A DNA stretch of 64,000 bases from Phoronis australis (lineage: Eukaryota > Phoronida > Phoronidae): positions 541,326 to 605,325 of the forward strand of contig NMRA01000194.1 in the NCBI GenBank assembly GCA_002633005.1, in the 5' to 3' direction. A program made the translations under genes and the position numbers. Numbering within the stretch: position 1 is the first letter of the stretch; each line of letters opens with the position of its first letter. Under the pieces are notes generated by a model that saw only the letters and a list, made by a program, of their open reading frames with translations, was not told where the DNA came from and made no database searches. This document shows, piece after piece, positions 1 through 10,782 of this stretch.

Positions 1-319
1 TTGGGCCATAATGAGTACATCCCGGTACGCATCAACAGTGTGGCATGTTGACTGACTCGTAAACAAAAGCAAACGACGACCGAGCTTATCACAACGGAGG
101 TAGATCAATGACTGACGCGACAGCTCTCATAGCCAGACTATATGAAAAGAAATTGGCGGGAAATGCTTGCCTCCCAAAACGTCACTTCCGGAGTAGAGAA
201 CGAATATTTAGTTAAATTACGAAAAGTTGTAATTAAGTTGAAAATATGTCTGGGATAACCAACGAACCTAATTTTGCTAAAAATGACATGAAAAAAGGTT
301 GCCTTCGCCTTTAAGCTAT

Positions 320-760
320 CCAAAGGGATAGATAGCCGGTTAGTTCGTTGACATCCAACATCCAATGGCTGCCCCACCTGGTGGTCAAACCATAAAGCAA
401 TCCAAAGGGACAGATAGCTGGCTAGTTGGATGACATCCAACATCCAAGAGCTGCCCCACCTGGAGGTAAAATCGTAAAGCTATCCAAAGGGACAGATGAC
501 TGGTTAGTTGGTTGACATCTAACTTCCAATAACTGCTCCACCTGGTGGACAAATGATCACTGGCAGATACAGCTAAGATGTAGTTAATTGATTGACATTC
601 AACATCCAATAGCTGCTCCATCTGGTGGACGAACGATCACTGGCAGATACAGCTAAAATGCAGTTAGATGGTTGACATCCAACATTCAATAGCTGCCACA
701 CCTTGTGGTTAAATCGTAAAGCTATACAAAGGGACAGATACTTGGTTAGGAGGCAGAGAA
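320..760 (+). repeat. Minisatellite, 80/82-bp units (cluster 1)
   Basis: Units start at the motif GACATCCAACATCCAATAGC at 350, 432, 514, 594 and 674 (spacing 82, 82, 80, 80). Two unit types alternate in blocks: 82-bp units containing AAAGCTATCCAAAGGGACAG and 80-bp units containing CGATCACTGGCAGATACAGC. Each carries CTGCCCCACCTGGTGG or a variant. Confidence 0.9.
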
Positions 761-1557
761 CTGCCTCCTGTTCAGTAACGCTAGGACCTAGCTTAAAAGC
801 AAGACTTTGCGAGATTACGAGAGATATTGCCGTGTATTTTAAATAAGAGCACGTGACCTTGACTAGCTTTTGGCTAGGTCCTAGCGTAGGTCCTAGCGTA
901 TACTGAACGCACGACAGTTCTCACAAGCTTTTGCCTATCAGCACACGTCAATGGACTCTTCACCCTTTCTTCACTCTGTCAAAAACTGAATGCAAAGAAA
1001 GAAAAGTGTTGAGTCATTTCACATCACAAGCCTTATAGATGAGCACAGAAACTTTATTCTCTCTTGAATTTTTTACCCTTTCACTACCACTGAAATCCAG
1101 GTTAAACTAAGAAAAATAAGGTCTAAAAAACGCAAAATCAGCCCTTTTCACTCCAAAAACACCACTTCCCTGCAGACGCTCGACTAAAGCCAACATTAGA
1201 ATTCGAAAGAAAATCTCCTACCGACTCAAAAATGTGATACAAATGTACTGTCAACCAACTAGTTTTTTTGCAAATCTGGCTTGTTTGAGGGCTACCTGAA
1301 ATCGAGGTCAAGTTTCTCAGTTGCTATCCAGTAATGCACAATTGCAACAGGGGGCCACCATCTTGAAGAAGAGTGCAGCTACGGCCGAGCAAGTGGTCTT
1401 TTTTCATTCTCAATATATTTACAAATACAAACAAACCACATTCGCTTGGCCTGCATACAACACCCAACTAGAAAATGCCCCCAAGCCTGGCCTACCCCAA
1501 GATTTTAATATTTTGGGAGTGCAAATGGGCCGCAGCCTAACTGTTCAGTGCCACCTT
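757..1557. mobile_element. Candidate non-autonomous insertion splitting the minisatellite
   Basis: About 800 bp unlike the repeat separates cluster 1 from cluster 2. TTAG lies on both sides (753-756 and 1558-1561). The ends (GAGGCAGAGAACTG and the complement of CTGTTCAGTGCCACC) show a weak 14-15-bp inverted match (10 of 14). Near the left end it holds inverted GCTAGGACCTAGC-type motifs (780-900). A 79-codon frame at 1321-1563 is probably meaningless. Confidence 0.45.
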
Positions 1558-1748
1558 AGTTGATTGACATCTAACATCCAATAGCTGCTCCGTCTGGTGG
1601 ACAAACGATCACTGGCAGATAGAGCTTATATGTAGTTAAATGGTTGACATCCAACATCCAATAGCTGCCCCACCTGGTGGTCAAATCGTAAAGCTATACA
1701 AAAAGACAGATAGTTGGTTAGTTGGTTGACATCCAACATCCAATAGCA
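1558..1748 (+). repeat. Minisatellite cluster 2
   Basis: This continues the 80/82-bp family with units starting at 1566, 1646 and 1728. An inverted partial copy (the complement of CTGCCCCACCTGGTGGTC) lies at about 3505-3550. Confidence 0.85.
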
Positions 1749-3350
1749 AATTTTATTTCAATTGTTAAAAAAGCAAAATATATTTTTATAAGAAAAGAAA
1801 ATTATCTTAAAAGTAAAACATGTTAAAAAATCACAAAAACAATTTTGAAAATATTTTGAATTTAAAATGGAAAAAATTGAAAGTAACAGGTGTTCAAAAA
1901 GAATATCTGATATAAAACAATTTAAAAAATTTTGAAAGAGAAACAGTTTTAAAACCATAATAAAATCACTTTTGCTTTGTGTCTCCACTTTCAAATGATT
2001 TTAAAATGAAAAGCAACCCCTGGCTGCCACAGTTGATGAGTTCATGCAGAGAATTTTTTGCATACACTGGTCACTGCTCACATTCACTTGGCCCCAGACA
2101 ATGTTTATGATGACTATTCAGCTCACCTTTTGTATTGATGTAGTTCTGAGAAAATTAATAGCTTGTACTACTGTCTCAAAAATGATGATTGTTATTATGC
2201 CCAAATTGGTTTCCCCTGGAAATTGCACAGAGTTACAGTATACAACTATGAAGAGTAGTTTTAACTTGTTACATTAAATATTACAAAATTACTAAAAAGT
2301 TAATTTGTTTAAGTTGACCATGGGCCACTTCCCAAAGGAACGATGGTTTTAACCATGTTTCAAACCGGTTTTTGTTATTTCAGTTTAAATACTCCTGTAT
2401 ATTTGTTTTTTATCGCGAACGGGTTAGTTGATATCTTTTTATTTTATTGTTAAACTTGAAGTACCAAAACTGGTATATTTTGATAGCCAGCAAAATTTAA
2501 CTAGTTTAGTTAATTGTGAAACCATCCCTGAACTTTCCAGATTACAGCTACACTAAACATTTCACCGCAAACAAAACTACACGAGTCATTACTTTAAGTT
2601 TAGTCGTTATGAGAAGTCAAGTTATAAAATATATACTAAAGTGCAAATGTTGTGATAGCCAAATTGAATATTTGGAATCTCTAAACAATTTCGATTGCAC
2701 TGACTACATAACTATTCTAGCTTTTTCTCCACTCATAAAAAATGCGAGGACACAAGTTAAGTACAACTGTGTCAGAGTCAAAAATCTGTTAAACGAGATA
2801 GAAAGAATATTAAAAGAATAATCCATGTGATATTGTCAACTCTGATCAGTGTTTATAAATCCACAGAGTACAGTGTATGTCAATACGCACGATAATTTAT
2901 CTTTAATCGTACCCAATGTTAGTAGTTTTTAGGTTATTAGTTCATCGGTTTTTAAAAATCGAAAACATTACTTGGTTGTTTTTCCAACTGACTACCGCCG
3001 TGGTGTTTGTTTTTAACGCATTTGTTGATGCATTTTGAAAATTGGCCATTTTGTACATGCAGAGATGTTTATTAAAGCTTAGGGTCGGATAATTACACTT
3101 TATTGGGTCTTTCTCCCAGGCATTTACTTCGATCATTGCCGTTTTAATAAAATGCAACTATGTAAGTCAAAAGTGGTCGCCAACCTACGCCATAGTAAAC
3201 TGAAAGGGGTTTCCAAGATTCCAGCCAATAAGAATGACTGAATGTTGTGACGTCGGTGAAGTCACGATAAACAACATTACACAGTGTTACCTTTCGTAGC
3301 ACTGTGGAAGAGTGTACCAGCTAATCAGCTAACTCACCTTTTGGAAGATC
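1749..3350. other. Non-coding stretch
   Basis: Very A-rich at 1750-1990, then unremarkable AT-rich DNA. Short open frames (2044-2277, 2516-2821) show no recognisable motif or splice context. No gene is called. Confidence 0.5.
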
Positions 3351-3733
3351 TGATCACGAGGTGGGGCAGCACCATTGTGAATTACGCGTTTGCGCATGTT
3401 TAATGAACTGATGCCTCATTTTCTCGGACTTATTGTCGCTTTTTGCCCACTTCGCCAAATGGGGGGCTCGTTCGAGCCCCCCCCCCCTGGGTGCGCGCAT
3501 GCAATATGACCACCAGGTGGGGCAGCTGTGAGATGTCAGGCAACCAACCATTTATTGGGATACTTTTACAATTTAACCACAAGGGTTTGGCAGTAGTAAC
3601 GTGTTCACCTAACTAGTTGGTTGACACCCACGTAAGATTTTTATCGTTTATCATTTGGCCACCAGGGGCATTCGTTGTTAACTTAGTCTAACTCACCAGC
3701 TGCCTCCCTGTTTCACAACACCCCGGCCAACCC

Positions 3734-4192
3734 GCGATCGAGAACGCCCGGAAGGCGATCGAGAACGAAATTTGGTGCGAGAAGCGAAGCCAGGCAAGGT
3801 GAGTACATTTGATGAATTTTCGTTGTTTTTACTTCCAATGTGAAAACAGAGACATGAGTTCAAGGTGTAGCACATTGAGGAAGGGCAGGTAGAGGCTTAG
3901 GCTAGTGTCTCTTCCAATTAAAAGGAGAAAAGACATGCTGGCCGAGGCATCGCATGAGCCGAAGGTGATTTGTATGACATTTTGGCAAATTGGCGTTATT
4001 TTTGGCACTAAATCAATAAATTGACCATGGAGTTACGAAGAAATTACGTGTGAAAATATAACGCAACGCTTGTTTTTTGTAGTTTTGTCAGGATCTCTGA
4101 TTTTCGACACTTTCTGTTAAAAAATGCGATCGAGAACGTAACGATAAGCGATCGGGAACGCAAATATGTGTTTGTTTGTGCGATCGGGAACG
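3734..4192 (+). repeat. Five copies of GCGATCG(A/G)GAACG
   Basis: Copies lie at 3734-3746, 3755-3767, 4126-4138, 4148-4160 and 4180-4192. The 13-bp motif centres on the palindrome CGATCG, and spacing is irregular (21, 371, 22 and 32 bp). No such cluster was noticed elsewhere in the window. Confidence 0.8.
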
Positions 4193-4849
4193 CATCGTGG
4201 TGTCGCACAGTAATGAACTTTTTACTTATAAAACGTGAAAAAGGTTACAAAATAAGTGTGGCGAAATGAATTAATCACATTTTGCGTCATTGCTGTGGTA
4301 CTTTTGTATTAAAACTGAACAACAGCATAGCATATTTCCATTAAATTGCCAGGAGCACTACATGTACCTCAAGCATAATTTTAGTTTCACAAACGAATTT
4401 ATTTTCATTTCAACGAACATGTTACTCACGAAGTGAAGGTGCACCCTACCAGGGTTTTGAAATACAAACATCTACTTTTAGACGAAACCACTGAAAACAA
4501 GGGGTTCTAAGCTGAAGACTCACCCAGGAGTTGTTCCATGTGGCCTGTCAGCCAGGGGTAAACAAATTGTTGCAGCAGATGAAAGGGAGAGTAGAATCTT
4601 CGTGTAAAACTGTGACAGCAAAAGGAAAAAACAAATGCCAGTGAAGTCAAAAAATGATGATGAGTTTGACAATGGGGAGAGAGGGGAGTGTGGCAACACT
4701 TCACGAGATGATTCAAAGATCCCCACTCATAAATGTCTGGGATTTAACAATTGGCCAGTAGTTGTGTAAACTGGTGTGCTGAACTGTTTTACTGATAATA
4801 TCCATACAGAGATGAACAGGTTGACTTGTGACACCCGTGTGGCTTGAAT

Positions 4850-5065
4850 GTACGCTGTGTTTTCCTCGCCGCCTCGTGGTTTCCACAAGCGGGAATGATA
4901 CACCACAACAGCGGCACACACTCAGCTGAAGAACCACTGACGTCACAGGTTAACGCGACGCCTCTCGGCGAGGTGAGGTCGACCGTATACGAGGTGATGT
5001 GGATTTAAACCGACTCAGACGCTAAAAAGGAAATAAATCGGATGACATTCTCTTCCAACTTGTAT
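4850..5065 (+). repeat. Dispersed repeat R1, copy 1
   Basis: It includes GAACCACTGACGTC, ACAGGTTAACGCGAC, AGGTCGACCGTATACGAGG and TAAATCGG.TG.CATTCTC. The same blocks occur in the same order on the opposite strand at 48440-48690. Confidence 0.75.
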
Positions 5066-5279
5066 TGCATTTTTCTCATGAATACGAAGAAGACGAACCT
5101 AATTTCTTGCACTTATGATTCAGCAGGTTGTCTGATACTGATGACAAGTCTGTGTCATGGGAACAAGTTTTCCCTCTGTCAAGGACCCCAATCTGGCGTT
5201 TCCAGGCCACTACCACGAAATTGGACAGTCTGTGTCGAAGCAGTTGGTAGCGGACCCTCGCCCATTAAAATTGTGCTTT

Positions 5280-5343
5280 GCCGGGAATTAAGATAAAAGT
5301 CGAGCCGAATTGCCGGGAATTAAGATAAAAGTCGAGCCGAAAG
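5280..5343 (+). repeat. 32-bp tandem repeat, two copies
   Basis: GCCGGGAATTAAGATAAAAG plus 12 more bases is repeated at 5280-5311 and 5312-5343, identical apart from the final bases. Confidence 0.9.
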
Positions 5344-5880
5344 AGACAGACAGTTGAAATGGGCCATGGCGAAGAGTGTTTAGGAACATCTTCGGAAGTG
5401 TGCTCTTTTGCAAGTGAGAGCAATTATGGAAATTCCGCGTACGTTTTTAACAAGAAGAAAAGCTCAAGTTCAGCAGTTTTCTGGGAAAAGCACTAGACAC
5501 ATAATCTTCTGGTATATAATTACATAAATTTACATCAGGCTTGAGGCTACAACTGACAAAAATCTAGTAGAACACATGTTGGCGTAAATTTTTCAAATCC
5601 AAATATTACCCTTGTTGGTTGAGATGCCAAGTGAAACAGTAATTAGTGTGTGTACTTTTCACAATGAAATAGTTTGATTCAGGTTAGGTAGCAGAATTTA
5701 CCAACATTGACACCGGTTTGCTCCTGACCGGTAGTGCGGCCAGTTTCACAGACTACGTAAATTACTGGCAAATACGTTAGATCACTGACGCAACTCCTCT
5801 TAAGATATCGCAAGACATTACAAGCGCAGAATGTTTTTAAAGATATTCATGATTGCGAACAATGTAGCAAACATACACAA

Positions 5881-6120
5881 AACGTACCGAGAGTGGCGTA
5901 CTTGAAGTAATATCCCACGAGACAGTATTTCGCGTATCGACCGAGACCGAAGGTTGAGTGGGATATTACTTCTTGTACGCCAATCGAGGTACGTTTTTAT
6001 TTATCCCATACGATTCGAATTCCTAATTTTTTCATTTTTCCGCAGATTTTTTAGGGAGGCGAATACGGAACATTAAATGGCCATATTTTCCTTGACAGAT
6101 TCAACGCGTATGGGATAAAA
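5881..6120. mobile_element. Compound palindromic element (MITE-like)
   Basis: The arms 5881-5918 and 5958-5995 are inverted repeats (33 of 38 bases). A second pair, TTTATCCCATACG at 6000-6012 and its complement at 6107-6119, follows directly. There is no coding content, and it is consistent with one or two adjacent MITEs. A target duplication was not identified. Confidence 0.5.
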
Positions 6121-7215
6121 TTATTGGAGTTAAGCACAGAAAGAATTAAACAGCCTTTACTGGGCGCGTAGCACGTGATCACGCTTGCTGTACTCCCAGA
6201 ATTCTTGTGTCTGCGGACTCAGATCCGGTGACGCCAATTTTAATTCACGAGAAGTCATATACGAATCACTGTGATGTCACCAGCAGAAAGCTTACGAACC
6301 GACAACTGTCCCACGATGCATTTGAAAACGACGCCAGCGCCACTAATTGTGTAATTTATGCGGTAGATCATTGCATCACGATCTTGGCTGCTATAAACTG
6401 CTGAGTGTCTCATCGACTGGAACAGCTGTTGAATATGATATTAATTTGCATATGACAGGGCAGGAATAAACCATACACGTCACGTGAGCATGAGAACCGA
6501 GGATGATAACGTTTAAATTCAAGGGCCGTGGGTCAAATTTTTGTACTTGAAATCGAAATCGAAAATATTTTTGATTATTTTGGAATCCCCTCTCTGCCGC
6601 TATTTAACACGATTGTTGTTTTCGACACCCACCATCATGCGTACCACCTGTCTTCCCGTCCCAGGTAAGGCGACCACTGCTATTTTTAGCTGTGAAGTCA
6701 AATGATCACGTTTGTGCCATTGCATGAAAAAAATGAAGAGATAATTTATATAGTTTTTTACCATAAATTTTAATGCCATTTGCCAGCCACTGTCGACGCA
6801 CTACTGGGTTATATGGAAACCAATGCAATATTGTTCACATTTTCGCTCGCATCATATCCTGAACAACCAGGCGCACAACAACACACCATCACGAGAAGCT
6901 GATATACGGAAAATTGTGACAGTGCTCCGATTATTTAGTTTACGCCACATTAAAACGAACGGATATCATTAATTATGAGTCTCATGAAATTTAAACAGCA
7001 ACCATGTATGCAAAAAACTATACGGGTTGTCGTAATCAAATATTGAGCGGAAAGCCAAGTCTCCGGGGTCATCAATCAGTCTCTCTTCTCATAACCTCTA
7101 GACAGTACCTTTTGCACATCAGTAGTGCCGTTCTCATGCGGAAGTAGCAGCAGTGCAAGCAATCGCGTTAATTTTTCGTTAAAATTTTAATCTTAAGAAA
7201 TTTTTAACCAACGGA
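6121..7215. other. Upstream region of the LamG gene
   Basis: No clear promoter. A short ATG frame at 6637-6663 (MRTTCLPVP) ends at a strong donor (CAG|GTAAGG), with TATTTAA 36 nt upstream of the ATG; this could be an upstream first exon, but no matching acceptor was found. The 100 bp before exon 1 are AT-rich. Confidence 0.3.
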
Positions 7216-7546
7216 ATGAGATCTGTTACTTTTATATCAATTTGCGTTGTTTTTCTGTCAACAGCTCAAGAAGCGTTTGCGCTTTCTTCGCTGTATCGCG
7301 TGATTACCGGCTATAAACTTACAACAAGTGATTTTATGCCCACAATTCAAAATACTAATCCTCGTACGTGCTCTCAGGCGTGTCTTTCGTCGGACTTTGC
7401 AGGGACCCCTTGCGTTTTAGCTAATTACAATGTGGATACAAACGTATGCGAACTGTATTTAGGCAACGCGTCTCCACTGCACTCAACCAATAACGCGTTC
7501 GAAGCCAATGTTACGTGGAACATTTTACACAAAGTAGATCTCATAG
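7216..7546 (+). CDS. Exon 1: signal peptide and PAN/apple-like module
   Basis: The ATG at 7216 (context acggaATGa) opens a 110-codon exon ending at 7546 before a strong donor (GTAAGT), phase 1. Residues 1-22 form a signal peptide with hydrophobic core FISICVVFL and likely cleavage after AFA. Residues 27-105 hold cysteines at 52, 56, 66 and 78, with PCVLANY between the third and fourth, as in PAN/apple-like folds, although the module is short. N-glycosylation sequons lie at N84 and N98. The leftover G pairs with AT of the exon at 16815 to make Asp, and also with AC of the candidate exon at 8453, again Asp. The upstream 5' UTR and true transcription start are not resolved. Confidence 0.75.
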
Positions 7547-8452
7547 GTAAGTAGGCCAGTTTTAGTTAAAATCAGGACATTCGCTCAAATCTCAAAGATG
7601 TTGTTTCACACAAAACAACACATATCAGTTAGAGCTGTACGTCTTGAGAAATTCTTTTTTGTGGAAAACTAAAGGGTAACACGTCAGTGAAAATGCAATC
7701 GCATAAAATCCAAAAAAATTGGTAATTCATAATGAATTTCAAACAAATTCCGGATGCTAAATTTCGTGCTTGGCAGTTTCTTTATAGTCACGGTTGTATG
7801 AGTTCCAGTCGTAACCACAGAAAACAGCAAATTTGCTTTCTTTCCCGACTTTCAACATTTCAAATTACCTGTAAGTTTTACTGAGACAATTATTTATTCA
7901 GTTGCTACTCAATGACTTCAATCACGCTCATTCGATACAATATTAGTCATTTTCCGTTCCATGTTGTAATAAATATATAGCATAGACGGCACAGCACTGA
8001 AATAAATGTGGGCCATTGCCCCCCAGTCCCCTATGGGCGCAGCCCATGTATAGTAATGTACATGCTAACGTCACATAAAAATGGACGAGATCATGATTTC
8101 ATATTGCACGCTTTTCCTTTTTGGCTAATCTTTATGAAATGCGTATCACAGGTGTACCAAAACTATTTTCTGCCTGAGTAGCACTGAGCGTAGAGGACAC
8201 TGTGAACACAAACCGTGTTTATCATGTAAATTATGACTCAAGTAATACGCCATTTACGCTTGTAGAGGCATGTTCTTATGTTCAGTTGATTAAATACGTC
8301 CGTTGACTTCATTCTGGACTAACCAATGAAGATCCAATATCACAGTTGTTCCCCATACTCCAGTGCTCATTGGGACTGGATGCGAGAGTTTTGCTTTGAG
8401 CCTGGAATTTGCATGCACAGTCTTACGTTTACTGCTTTGTTTCTTTTTGTAG

Positions 8453-8529
8453 ACAAATACTGGACAGTGAACTACAACATCGACTCACCAAGCGATGGTG
8501 TCGAAAACGAGTCGTTGAACAGTATAAAG
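8453..8529 (+). CDS. Candidate alternative exon after exon 1
   Basis: A 77-nt segment between a good acceptor (ttgtttctttttgtag) and a good donor (aag|GTGAGG). It begins in phase 1, matching exon 1, and ends in phase 0. It would read D-KYWTVNYNIDSPSDGVEN and on to LNSIK, with no cysteine. It cannot join the LamG exon at 16815, which needs phase 1, but it can join the phase-0 acceptor at 10259. It is therefore either part of a short alternative isoform or a chance exon. A separate open frame (+, 8409-8741) overlaps it and is probably meaningless. Confidence 0.35.
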
Positions 8530-8748
8530 GTGAGGTGTATTATTTCAAAAATACGTACAAAGAAGACCAGGATATGGACTCCAGCGTTGTTAAAAAGTAT
8601 TTCGGCTCGCTATCGGAGAGTCGTTGCAAATGTATAAATGAGATCGTAATATTTTTTGGAAAACGCCCGCTCCATATCACGATGCAAGTCTACAAAGAAT
8701 CATCTGTGCAAAAGCATGAAAATTTTGAGACATCCAGTTAAGAAAACA

Positions 8749-8994
8749 GATCAAGTTTGAGTCTAATTCTGGTATAATAAATTACTAAAAATTAGAAGAG
8801 GCGATTTAAGATTCGATTTGTCACACGTATGCGATGGTGTTCCGAGGTCAATGCCGCGCCGTCTGGTCAAAACGACACCAATTGGCCAGAATAACGATAA
8901 CGTCACAAGCCAAGCTGAAGTCCGTGACTGATGCGGACGCAACGTCGCTAATTTTTAGTAAGTTTTTATTCCAGTATTAGACTCAAACTTGATC
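8749..8994. mobile_element. MITE-like element with ~45-bp terminal inverted repeats
   Basis: The left end GATCAAGTTTGAGTCTAAT runs on to ACTAAAAATTAG (8749-8796) and is mirrored by 8949-8994 with few mismatches. The inside (about 150 bp) is non-coding. It lies in intron 1. Target duplications are not obvious. Confidence 0.7.
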
Positions 8995-9657
8995 AATCAC
9001 CTGTGCATTTCTACCGTTTAGTCTTTTGCGAAGAGATAACACATAAGTACAACCATACATGGGCAGGACGTTGATTTTTTATCACAGTAGCCACGAACGT
9101 TCTTCACTTATTTATTTAACATACAACATGGCTTAAGTGAAATTCTATAGTCAAATTTCTCCTCAAAGATGAAGAAAATTTCAGCATGGTTTGCACATTT
9201 GATGAAGTTTCCACTGTGTAAAGCCACGTGATTATAACTTGAAAAATACAGGCAGCAATTTCAGTGCAGCAATTATTTTTATGGGAAATATGTGGAGATT
9301 TACCTTAATAGGATACCAAACCCTGTTTTTAGCTGTTTCAACCAATCGCCTTTCTGTCGTCTGCTAGTGCTTAATTGGCGTCCCACTTGAGTGATTAAAG
9401 CAATGATGGATGGTCGTTCTCCACAAATGTCGTGTATTATTTATTTGTTATAGTGACACAAGGCTGCCAGTAAATACAATCTCAAAGACAGAATATTCAC
9501 CACACCCCTCAATGGGCTTACTCAGTCACCTAATAATAATTATTAAATCATTACATAACACATTGTACACGCTCAAATATGACCACTTCAGACTAGTTTA
9601 TGAATAAATAATTACTTCTAACCTGCAAAGTGTCTTAAATGAATTTCGCTAGACCTT

Positions 9658-9906
9658 TCAAGTTATTTTGGAATATTTGAGGTAGGGCAGAATCCCGTAT
9701 AAAAATGGTCGAATGTGAGTATATTTGTCACAATCAAAAACGAAATGAACTTCATCTTCAATTCCGTTTTCAGAAACACGACAAATCCGTTCATTCACAG
9801 GAATTCCGAAATACCGCCCCACCTCAGCCTCTAATGGCAGAATACGTGCAATCAATCGAGCTATGACGACCTCTGAGACGTGTAAGTCGCCTAAAGCGTA
9901 GGTCAC
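9658..9906 (-). pseudogene. LINE C-terminal fragment in intron 1
   Basis: An 82-residue frame with ARILPLEAEVGRYFGIPVNE, RICRVSENGIEDEVHFVFDC and DKYTHIRPFLYG. This resembles the tail of LINE reverse transcriptases (LPL..E.GR..GIP...R.C..C....EDE.HF...C..Y...R), with the second Cys replaced by Ser. It is a short relic with no RT core nearby. Confidence 0.55.
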
Positions 9907-10258
9907 ATTTGAACGTTTAACAAACAGTGAAAAGCGTTTTGCTCAAAACGTGTTGGGGTTGTCGAGGGTTACGAAGCAATATTACGTTTCAGAGAACTAG
10001 ATGGGAAAGTCGTTTTCAGGACCTGTTACTAGGCCAAAAACGGGTTTTAGTATCCTTTTAATGAACTCACAGTCCGTTTTATAGATTAGGATGTTTTATA
10101 ACAATACTGGCAGCTTGTTTACCGAATTTCAGATTTTTTTGAAACATTGCAGTGCAATTGCCTGTGGTATTTAGACAATTTTCAGATTTTTGTGAGAACT
10201 ACTGAAACGTTTCAGGAAAAACCTTTACATGAAATTGAAATCGCTGCCTTATTTTCAG

Positions 10259-10495
10259 GCTGCGAGAAACAACGTTTGTCACGGGCTCGAACCATTGTGG
10301 ACGCGTTGTAAAACAGGATCCAAGACCTTTGACCTCTCCACTCTAGTATCTGCCGGTATAACGCAAACCCTGGAGCCAGGCAAAGAGTGCACACCATCTG
10401 GCGGTCTGGAGTGTCGTGACGCAAGTCAAAACGGAGGCTCTTGCAGCAATGGGGCTATTCGGAGAATTCTCCTCGCGGTGTCGCTGCTGTACTAG
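10259..10495 (+). CDS. Candidate alternative 3'-terminal exon
   Basis: A phase-0 acceptor (ccttattttcag) at 10258 opens a 78-codon frame closed by TAG at 10493-10495. The segment has five cysteines (in NVCHG, TRCKT, KECTP, LECRD and GSCSN) and ends with the hydrophobic tail ILLAVSLLY after a small-residue stretch, faintly like a GPI-anchor signal but short. Frame is kept through exon 1, then 8453-8529, then this exon, giving a possible isoform with the signal peptide and PAN-like module but no LamG domain. No family is recognised. Two other frames across the segment close quickly. Confidence 0.3.
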   Translation, partial: AARNNVCHGLEPLWTRCKTGSKTFDLSTLVSAGITQTLEPGKECTPSGGLECRDASQNGGSCSNGAIRRILLAVSLLY

Positions 10496-10613
10496 TGGTG
10501 ATTGAATTGCGCATGCGTGGCTGTCTGCATGTAAACAACTGGTAAAAGATGGGATTTTTATCAAAATACGTCGTCGCGCTAAGCCATATTACTGCTAATT
10601 TCCTTGGTACAAG

Positions 10614-10782
10614 TCTTCGACAGGTGGACACAAATTCCCAAAAGACCTAAGGTTACTATATTCGTGGACAATTGCGGTCAACAGGGTCAACTAACTGACA
10701 AAAAGTGTGTGGATGCTGAAGCCCCGTGTGTGCTCTATGACTATGCAGTTCCCGGCATTCGGAGACTACACAACATTACTTG
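10614..10782 (+). CDS. Candidate orphan PAN-like exon
   Basis: An open stretch ending at a near-consensus donor (cttg|GTAAGT), phase 2. It contains cysteines in DNCGQQG, KKCVD and APCVLYDYAV, and finishes with HNITW. This echoes the third-cysteine region and end of the exon 1 module (TPCVLANYNV ... ANVTW), so it may be a diverged duplicate of that module. The acceptor is uncertain (AG at 10612-10613 or 10622-10623, both with weak pyrimidine tracts). The phase-2 end does not fit the LamG exon at 16815, because TG plus A would give a stop, so another exon is needed or this is a dead duplicate. Confidence 0.3.

Noticed and set aside
8409-8741. 110-codon open frame overlapping the candidate exon at 8453
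   Set aside because: It looks protein-like but has no motif, runs through a good splice donor, and is in the wrong frame to join exon 1.
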